This document shows positions 57,184-64,000 of a DNA stretch of 64,000 nucleotides, piece by piece. Source of the DNA: Clostridiaceae bacterium (GTDB lineage Bacteria > Bacillota > Clostridia > DSM-8532); the NCBI GenBank assembly GCA_012521705.1, contig JAAYLX010000042.1, forward strand, positions 1 through 64,000, read 5' to 3'. The notes below the pieces were generated by a model. The model ran no database searches. It worked only from the letters and a program-made list of their open reading frames with translations, and was not told the origin of the DNA. Position 1 is the stretch's first letter, and every line of letters starts with the position of its first letter. Both the position numbers and the translations under genes were made by a program.

Positions 57184-57861
57184 ATGAAAATACTGTTTGT
57201 GGAAGATGATAGAATAATTGCATCGGGACTTTGTTATTACCTTGAGCAGGAAGGATATGATGTGACCCACTGCCTTAATGCCGAGTCTGCCAGAAATGCC
57301 ATCAGTCAGGATGAATTTGACCTCGCATTGCTTGATTTGTCGCTGCCCGATGGAAGCGGATATGAAATATGCACGCTTATCAAGGAGAAAAAAGATATCC
57401 CTGTTATTTTTCTTACAGCCATAGATGACGAGGTAAATGTGGTCATGGGCCTTGATATGGGAGCTGATGACTATATTACAAAGCCTTTCAGGGTAAGGGA
57501 ATTATTATCCCGTATAAAAACTGTAATGAGAAGATACGGCAAGACAGACCCATCAAAAAGCATTAGCGAGTTCTGTGGCCTTAAAATAGATCCGGCAAGG
57601 GCAAAGGTGTATAAAAACGGAGAGGAGATAATTCTGACTTCGCTGGAATATCGTCTCCTTTTGATATTTGCAAATAACCCGGGAAAGGTTTTAAGCCGGA
57701 ATCAGATTCTGGAAAACCTATGGGATTTTGCCGGTGATTTTGTCAACGATAATACTCTGACGGTCTATATTAAGCGATTAAGAGAAAAAATTGAGGATGA
57801 CCCCCAATCACCCCGGATTATCAAAACCATAAGGGGAATAGGGTATATGGGAGGAAGCTGA
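57184..57861 (+). CDS. OmpR-family response regulator
   Basis: Receiver (LFVEDD, LLDLSLPDGSG, MGADDYITKPF) and winged-helix C-terminus (LTVYIKRLREKIEDDPQSPRIIKTIRGIGYM). Confidence 0.96.
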   Translation: MKILFVEDDRIIASGLCYYLEQEGYDVTHCLNAESARNAISQDEFDLALLDLSLPDGSGYEICTLIKEKKDIPVIFLTAIDDEVNVVMGLDMGADDYITKPFRVRELLSRIKTVMRRYGKTDPSKSISEFCGLKIDPARAKVYKNGEEIILTSLEYRLLLIFANNPGKVLSRNQILENLWDFAGDFVNDNTLTVYIKRLREKIEDDPQSPRIIKTIRGIGYMGGS

Positions 57862-57865
57862 TACC

Positions 57866-58867
57866 TTGTTTCGAAACCGGGAAATAAGAATCTATATTTT
57901 TTCTTTATTATTAGTGATTCTTGTTGGCGCTATTGCCTGCTTTATGATAAAACCTGCAGCCGGCACTATTTTTTTGTCGGCTTCATTGTTGATAGCAGTC
58001 ATATCAATTGTTTTTACCCGTTGGAGATACATCCAGATAGAGAAATTATCAAATTACCTCAACAGAATTGCGGACGGTGATTATTCAATTGATCTTAGGG
58101 ATAACCGGGAAGGAGAACTAAGTATTCTGAAAAATGAAATCTATAAAGTCACTGTAACTTTAAGAGAGCAGGCAGCACTTCTTAAACAGGACAAAATCTT
58201 TCTGGCAAATGCCATATCGGATATATCCCATCAGCTTAAAACACCCATTACATCAATGGTTGTAATGACAGACCTCATTTCAGACGAGAACCTGCCCGAA
58301 GAAAAAAGAAGGGAGTTTGTAAGAAACATTCAGTCTCAGCTTGAAAGGCTTCAGTGGCTGGTATCATCACTTCTCAAACTGTCAAAAATTGATGCGGGGA
58401 CCATTGAATTTAAGAAAGATCCTGTTAAGGTAAGAAAACTTATAGATAAGTCCCTTGAACACCTGTTGATACCAATGGAGCTAAAAGAGCAGAGCCTTGA
58501 AATAAATGGCGATGAGAATGTTGAATTCATTGGAGATTTCAACTGGTCATGTGAAGCAGTTTCAAACATCATAAAGAACTGTATAGAACACACTCCCCAG
58601 GGGGGAAGAATAGGTATTGAGTACTGCGAAACCTCACTTTACACCATTATCAGAATCTATGATAACGGTGAAGGGATTCACAGGGATGATCTTCCTTATA
58701 TTTTCAACCGGTTCTATAAAGGGAAGAATTCCTCCAAGGAGAGCATCGGAATTGGTCTTGCCATGTCCAAGAGCATTATAGAAAGCCAGGGCGGGACTAT
58801 TGAAGCGGAAAGCCACAAGGGGAAAGGAACCCAGTTTATTCTGAAATTCCATAAAGGTGTTGTGTGA
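57866..58867 (+). CDS. Sensor histidine kinase with two TM helices and a short extracellular loop
   Basis: DISHQLKTPITSMVVM H-box, NIIKNCIEHTP, GEGIHRDDLPYIFNRFYKGKNSSKESIGIGLAMSKSI; TTG start. Confidence 0.94.
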   Translation: MFRNREIRIYIFSLLLVILVGAIACFMIKPAAGTIFLSASLLIAVISIVFTRWRYIQIEKLSNYLNRIADGDYSIDLRDNREGELSILKNEIYKVTVTLREQAALLKQDKIFLANAISDISHQLKTPITSMVVMTDLISDENLPEEKRREFVRNIQSQLERLQWLVSSLLKLSKIDAGTIEFKKDPVKVRKLIDKSLEHLLIPMELKEQSLEINGDENVEFIGDFNWSCEAVSNIIKNCIEHTPQGGRIGIEYCETSLYTIIRIYDNGEGIHRDDLPYIFNRFYKGKNSSKESIGIGLAMSKSIIESQGGTIEAESHKGKGTQFILKFHKGVV

Positions 58868-58891
58868 CAAAATTGTCACTTTAATTGTCAC
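58864..58891. promoter_or_regulatory. Candidate BceR-like operator: TGACA-N4-TGTCA plus a third half-site
   Basis: GTGACAA-AA-TTGTCAC palindrome 58864-58879, extra TTGTCAC at 58885-58891, upstream of the ABC ATPase. Confidence 0.55.
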
Positions 58892-59020
58892 CGAATAGTT
58901 ATTTGTGTCAGGTAAACTATCCTCATAAAAGACTGTTCCATCTGAAAAAGCTCAAATGATAAAGATATGCACTTTTTCGATGGAGCAAATAAGAACCACG
59001 CTAAAAAGGAGAATTCGCTT

Positions 59021-59704
59021 ATGGAGATATTGAGGGTAGAATCTCTTTCCAAGATTTACGGAAAAGGTGAAACAGCCGTTAAGGCTCTGGACAATGTATC
59101 TTTCTCAGTACAGAAGGGTGAATTTATTGCGGTTATAGGCCCTTCGGGATCAGGAAAATCTACTTTACTTCACATTTTGGGCGGGGTGGACAAGCCCACA
59201 GAAGGAAAAGTATATATAGACAATACCGATGTATATTCTCTGGACGAGACAAAGCTTGCAATTTTCAGGCGGAGGCAGATAGGACTTATCTACCAGTTCT
59301 ATAATCTAATACCGGTCCTGAATGTGGAAGAGAATATTACACTTCCGCTGTTGCTGGACGGGCGCAAGCCGGATAAAATCCATTATGATGAAATAGTGAA
59401 CAAGTTGGGATTGTCCGACAGGCTGGATTACCTTCCTAACCAGCTTTCCGGAGGACAGCAGCAAAGAGTGTCCATTGGCCGAGCGCTCATTACCAATCCT
59501 GCGTTGATGCTTGCCGATGAGCCCACCGGAAACCTTGACAGCAAAAACAGCAGTGAAATAGTTGCTCTTCTTAAAATGTTCAATAAGACACTTAACCAGA
59601 CCCTTATAGTCATAACCCACGATGAAAGAATCGCACTTCAGGCTGACCGAATCCTTACCATAGAAGACGGGCGGATTACAAAGGATGAGGTGATCCGCAA
59701 ATGA
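59021..59704 (+). CDS. ABC transporter ATPase (MacB/BceA type)
   Basis: [59 protein letters not shown]. Confidence 0.95.
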   Translation: MEILRVESLSKIYGKGETAVKALDNVSFSVQKGEFIAVIGPSGSGKSTLLHILGGVDKPTEGKVYIDNTDVYSLDETKLAIFRRRQIGLIYQFYNLIPVLNVEENITLPLLLDGRKPDKIHYDEIVNKLGLSDRLDYLPNQLSGGQQQRVSIGRALITNPALMLADEPTGNLDSKNSSEIVALLKMFNKTLNQTLIVITHDERIALQADRILTIEDGRITKDEVIRK

Positions 59705-62310
59705 ATATAATAAATAAACTTACTGTCCGGCAGCTTTTGTTAAACAGGAAAAGGACCCTTGTGACAATAATTGGTGTCATTATTTCGGTGGCCATGGTTA
59801 CAGCGGTTGCATCCCTTGTTGTTTCCTCCTTGGATTTGTTTAAGAGACAATCAATTGCAACCGACGGTGAATGGCATGTCGTATATAAAAATGTTAATAA
59901 AGAGCAAGTAGAGGATATTTCCAAACACGAAAACACCAAAAACCTTATTCTCAGCAGAGATACGGGATATGCATACCTTGAGGGAAGTCGGAATAAAAAC
60001 AAACCTTACATTTATATAAAAGAATACAACAGCGAAGGGTTTATTAAATTCCCGGTAGTCCTGAAGGAGGGGCGATTCCCCCAAAACCCTGATGAAATTG
60101 TAATATCTGAAGCGATTCTAACAAACGCCAAGGTGGATTACAAAGTAGGGGATACTCTAAGCCTTGATATTGGCATCAGGCGTTCTTTAATTGATACTGA
60201 TATGCAGATGGAACTGAATCAGTACAGTTCATTGGTGCGCGATTCGGAAGGAATCAAGGAAACCCTTGAAACAGTGCAAACCCGACAGTATAAAATAGTG
60301 GGTATTATTGAACGCCCTGTCTGGGAGCCGACCTGGTCACCGGGATATACCGCATTGTCATATATTGACCTTGAATTCATGACTCCGGATTCAGGAATTA
60401 ATGCATCTGTGGTGCTCAAAAAAATAAACGGCAAGTTATTTGATGAAGCTGAGAAATTAGCTGAATCCATAGGAGTGGAAAGAGTCGAGTTCAATTATGA
60501 CCTGTTAAGATATTCCGGTGTAATCAGGGATGAAGAGATCCAGGGGACTTTATATAAACTCTCGGCTATAATTATAGGCATTATAATGATTGGGTCGATT
60601 TCACTGATTTACAATGCCTTTGCCATCTCTGTTTCTGAACGGTCCCGTCATCTGGGAATGATGTCCAGTGTAGGAGCAACCAAAAAGCAGAAGAGAAACT
60701 CAGTTTTATTTGAGGGTTTTGCAATAGGTCTTGTCAGCATTCCGTTAGGGATTCTGTCAGGTTTTGCGGGAATAGGAATCACGTTTTTCTTTATCAACCC
60801 TGTGCTTAAGAGCGCCATGGGAATATCTGAAGGGATGAGGCTTGTAATAATGCCTTCTTCGATAATTGTTGCGGTAGTGGTTTCTGTTATTACAATTCTG
60901 GTTTCAACATATATCCCTGCAAGAAGAGCGTCCAATATCTCAGCCATAGATGCCATAAGGCAAACCTCTGATATTAAGATTACAAAAAGACAGGTGAGGA
61001 CGAGCAAGCTGACAAGGATAATCTTTGGAATTGAGGGGGAACTTGGCCTCAAAAATCTTAAAAGGAACAGGACCAAATACAGGGCGACTGTTTTCTCACT
61101 GATTATCAGTATGGTATTATTTTTAACCGTGTCATATTTTACATCATCCCTGGAAAAGGCCTTTGTCATGACCCGGGATGGAATAAACTTTGATATACAG
61201 ATTTCAGTAAACACCGATGGAGCTGAAAAAGAAGAAATAGTTGACCACATTCTAACAATGGACAATATAAGTGAATCTGTCCGGGTTGATTCAATATATC
61301 TGTTTGCATGGGTTGATGAAGATTCTGTTGCTGATTTCCTCAAAAATGATATAGCAGGATTCAAGGATGGAAAGTACCAGTATATGATCAATGTAAACGC
61401 GCTTGATGACAAAAATCTTGAAAAATATGCCCAGGTTGCAGGTATAGATTATGCCACTCTTAAAGATGCTGACAGTTTGAATGCCATAGTTATTGACACT
61501 ACACAATTCAGGGATTATGGGACAAAGAAGTTTGTGGAAACCAAATCAATTAAGACCAGGCCGGGAGAGAAATTGACCCTTGTATACAAAAATGGTGAAA
61601 CTGAGGAAGAGATAGCCCTTAAAGAGATAGAAATAGCAGCTCTCACAGATAAACTTCCTATGGGGGTCACGTCCCAGGGAGCAAGTTCGGTTATTAATAT
61701 TATTGTCTCAAGGGAAACCCTGGACAAAATTGTGAAAGGTCATGAAATGGCCAAACAGAATCTTGAAACCAGGATTTACGTAAACAGTGACACCCCCATG
61801 AAGTTCCAGGAAGACGTTGAATCATACGAGGAAATTATAGGTGAAGAAAAGTTGCATGCTTTCAATGTCTATTCATACAGGCAGCAGGAACAGCAAATGC
61901 TTCTGCTGATGAAGGTTTTTGTATACGGATTTATCACCCTTATCTCAGCGATATGCACCGCCAACATATTCAATACCATATCCACAAGCATTGCTCTTCG
62001 CAAAAGGGAGTTCGCCATGCTGAAATCTGTGGGAATGACGCCAAAGAGTTTCAACAGGATGATAAACTATGAAAGCATGTTTTACGGTATAAAGGCACTG
62101 CTTTACGGACTTCCCGCAAGCTTCGGGGTCATGTACCTTATATATCGCGCCATGGATGACAGTTTCAGCTTTTCCATGGTAATACCCTGGGTTGATGTAT
62201 TAATAATGGTAGTTGCGGTGTTTGCGATTGTGGGCATGTCAATGATCTATTCTGGAGCAAAGGTGAGAAGAGAAAATATCATAGATGTGCTGAAGCAGGA
62301 GATTATCTGA
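59701..62310 (+). CDS. FtsX-family ABC transporter permease with two large extracytoplasmic regions
   Basis: N-terminal TM, FtsX-like SERSRHLGMMSSVGATKKQKRN and IALRKREFAMLKSVGMTPKSFNRMINYE; overlaps the ATPase gene. Confidence 0.92.
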   Translation: MNIINKLTVRQLLLNRKRTLVTIIGVIISVAMVTAVASLVVSSLDLFKRQSIATDGEWHVVYKNVNKEQVEDISKHENTKNLILSRDTGYAYLEGSRNKNKPYIYIKEYNSEGFIKFPVVLKEGRFPQNPDEIVISEAILTNAKVDYKVGDTLSLDIGIRRSLIDTDMQMELNQYSSLVRDSEGIKETLETVQTRQYKIVGIIERPVWEPTWSPGYTALSYIDLEFMTPDSGINASVVLKKINGKLFDEAEKLAESIGVERVEFNYDLLRYSGVIRDEEIQGTLYKLSAIIIGIIMIGSISLIYNAFAISVSERSRHLGMMSSVGATKKQKRNSVLFEGFAIGLVSIPLGILSGFAGIGITFFFINPVLKSAMGISEGMRLVIMPSSIIVAVVVSVITILVSTYIPARRASNISAIDAIRQTSDIKITKRQVRTSKLTRIIFGIEGELGLKNLKRNRTKYRATVFSLIISMVLFLTVSYFTSSLEKAFVMTRDGINFDIQISVNTDGAEKEEIVDHILTMDNISESVRVDSIYLFAWVDEDSVADFLKNDIAGFKDGKYQYMINVNALDDKNLEKYAQVAGIDYATLKDADSLNAIVIDTTQFRDYGTKKFVETKSIKTRPGEKLTLVYKNGETEEEIALKEIEIAALTDKLPMGVTSQGASSVINIIVSRETLDKIVKGHEMAKQNLETRIYVNSDTPMKFQEDVESYEEIIGEEKLHAFNVYSYRQQEQQMLLLMKVFVYGFITLISAICTANIFNTISTSIALRKREFAMLKSVGMTPKSFNRMINYESMFYGIKALLYGLPASFGVMYLIYRAMDDSFSFSMVIPWVDVLIMVVAVFAIVGMSMIYSGAKVRRENIIDVLKQEII

Positions 62311-62331
62311 GTTACTGTAGTTTGCAGCTTA

Positions 62332-62370
62332 GTTGAAAAAAAGAACAGGCTAACCTGTTCTTTTTTCAAC
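62332..62370. terminator. Bidirectional intrinsic terminator
   Basis: GTTGAAAAAAAGAACAGG-CTAA-CCTGTTCTTTTTTCAAC between convergent genes. Confidence 0.85.
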
Positions 62371-63165
62371 CTATATAGATGCTTTTTCCAATAGATTTTC
62401 TACAGCATTTGTGGCCTCTTTGGAAGCTTCCACTTGTATCATTGAATAATCCTTCAGTTTATCAAGTTGCCCGGATATTTTGGATACTTCCTCCGAAAGC
62501 AAAGACAGAATCTTGTTTATTTCTTTGGCGTTAGCTTCACTGCTGTTCGCTAAGTTCTGAACTTCTCTTGCAACAACCGAAAAGCCTCTGCCCTGTTCCC
62601 CTGCGCGGGAAGCTTCTATATTGGCGTTTAATCCTAAGATTTTAATCTGCATGGCGATTCTGTTTACATATTGGAGTATTTTATCGCTTTCCATTATGTG
62701 CTGGCTTGATTTGTCAGCGATTTCCAATAGTTTGTTGCTTATTTCGTGAACATTATCGATACTGTTGTTAATTCTCTCAAGATGTCCCTGGACTGTAGCA
62801 GAAGCTTCTTTTATAGCGGCAATCTGGTAATTAAGTTTATCCAGCGTCTGGTTGTTTTGCTCAACCAATGTCATGAACAGCTTTGCTCCTTTGGAACTCA
62901 TTAATTCGCATTTATCCTTATACATTTGTGCCAGTTCCTCTGAAACAGCGGTTACTCCAGTAGCTTCTATGATCAAATCAGGTTGTACTTTTTCTATCGC
63001 GGCCAATGAGTCGCCGTACCTGATGCCAAGTTCTTTTGCCAGAGCTATACCCGGTGCATTGAAATTTCTGTCAATTACAATAGCTACATTAACATCTGAT
63101 ATGCTGGAAAGAAGTTTAATGATTTTGGTACCACCTGTTCCGGCACCGACTATCGCAATATTCAA
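62371..63165 (-). CDS. Soluble MCP-signalling-domain protein with N-terminal Rossmann domain
   Basis: MNIAIVGAGTGGTKIIKLLSSISDVNVAIVIDRNFNAPGIALAKELGI...PDLIIEATG; MCP hairpin tip NRIAMQIKILGLNANIEASRAGEQGRGFSVVAREVQNLANSSEANAKEI; no TM segment. Confidence 0.92.
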   Translation of the reverse strand: MNIAIVGAGTGGTKIIKLLSSISDVNVAIVIDRNFNAPGIALAKELGIRYGDSLAAIEKVQPDLIIEATGVTAVSEELAQMYKDKCELMSSKGAKLFMTLVEQNNQTLDKLNYQIAAIKEASATVQGHLERINNSIDNVHEISNKLLEIADKSSQHIMESDKILQYVNRIAMQIKILGLNANIEASRAGEQGRGFSVVAREVQNLANSSEANAKEINKILSLLSEEVSKISGQLDKLKDYSMIQVEASKEATNAVENLLEKASI

Positions 63166-63383
63166 CTAAATTCCCCCTTCTTTTTATATAGTACATTTAT
63201 TTTAGCACAAAGAAAAGGAAAAAAATATTAATTCAGTATTAAAAATTGTAAGAAATTTATGAAATTTGATGAAAATAAATCAAATAGACAAATCAGAATT
63301 TTTGTAAAAAATAAAAACCACACGCCTTTTTGTTCGTCTGATAATATGAAAGACTTAATTTTAATTTTTTGGAGGTATGAAGA

Positions 63384-64000
63384 ATGAACAAGAGAAAACT
63401 GTTTATCGCAATTATCGCAACTTTGGTTCTGTGCCTGACGGCATCAGTTTTTGCAAATACAGCCATTAAGCTGTATCTGAATGGTGAAGAAATTAAGACA
63501 GATGTTGAACCCGTGCTGGTCAATAATAGAGTTTTAGTGCCAATAAGAGTAATTTCCGAGGCGTTGGGAATGAATGTTACCTGGGATAATAATTCCGTGT
63601 ATATCGAATCAAAGGATGATGGTGATGTGAACGAGGCAAAGGACAATGGCGACAAGATGAGAATTGAGCTTCTTGAACAGGCTTTGGCTCCGAAAGATGC
63701 AAGTTCCGCTGCCGAAAAATATGCTGAAGGCGTAAAAACCAGAAATGGCGCCCTGCAATTTGCCGTCATGTCTTCGGCGCTGAGAGAGGAGAAATATTCC
63801 TTTTTTGCAGAACTGAACTGGGTTACAGGAACATCAAGCCCGTGGATAGAAAGTTTTACAATTAATGAAGTAGCCAAAACTGATGACAGTTTCAGATTTA
63901 AAATTGAATACACCTATACCGACTCAACCGGTTCAAAGTTCACTGAGAAGGAATTTATCACAGTTAAGAACTTCGAGGGAGTATGGTTGGTTTCATCCAT
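63384..64000 (+). CDS. Copper amine oxidase N-terminal-like (stalk) domain protein, partial at window end
   Basis: RBS ggagg; signal peptide MNKRKLFIAIIATLVLCLTASVFA; IKLYLNGEEIKTDVEPVLVNNRVLVPIRVISEALGMNVTWDNNSVYIE. Confidence 0.85.
   Translation, partial: MNKRKLFIAIIATLVLCLTASVFANTAIKLYLNGEEIKTDVEPVLVNNRVLVPIRVISEALGMNVTWDNNSVYIESKDDGDVNEAKDNGDKMRIELLEQALAPKDASSAAEKYAEGVKTRNGALQFAVMSSALREEKYSFFAELNWVTGTSSPWIESFTINEVAKTDDSFRFKIEYTYTDSTGSKFTEKEFITVKNFEGVWLVSS

Noticed and set aside
1-64000. Numerous 60-250 aa antisense ORFs in the ORF track
   Set aside because: They lie opposite well-supported genes and lack RBS or domain support; shadow ORFs.

Overview
The window is a Firmicutes/Clostridia-type chromosomal segment rich in ABC importers. 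Left to right: (1) a decaying sugar-acid locus resembling D-apionate catabolism (lactonase-like, ApnO-like, OiaC-like) with a truncated binding protein and an ABC permease carrying an in-frame stop, followed by a GntR regulator, class II aldolase/epimerase and FGGY kinase; (2) a TetM-type translational GTPase fused to a C-terminal YacP/Rae1-like NYN nuclease domain, behind an attenuator-like leader; (3) desulfoferrodoxin, a cupin protein and a dihydrolipoamide dehydrogenase; (4) a purine/nucleoside region with xpt, two BMP-type ABC importers, a DUF3798-type ABC importer plus M24 peptidase, and uridine kinase; (5) an amino-acid ABC importer whose binding protein looks circularly permuted, behind ArgR-like boxes; (6) two flavoproteins; (7) a 64-aa repeat-containing small protein with its own promoter, operator-like palindrome and terminator; (8) a frameshifted HD-GYP gene; (9) an encapsulin shell with ferritin-like cargo; (10) lipid kinase/PAP2, Fe-S proteins, and a LacI-controlled sugar ABC importer plus GH13 phosphorylase; (11) a LysM-GH18 spore hydrolase, acyl-CoA synthetase, a two-component system plus FtsX-type ABC module, and a soluble Rossmann-MCP signalling protein. 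Two copies of a ~205-bp foldable element with terminal inverted repeats lie at ~15.6 kb and ~53.7 kb. No tRNA, rRNA, CRISPR array or transposase was recognised. All calls come from reading the sequence; no database search was run.
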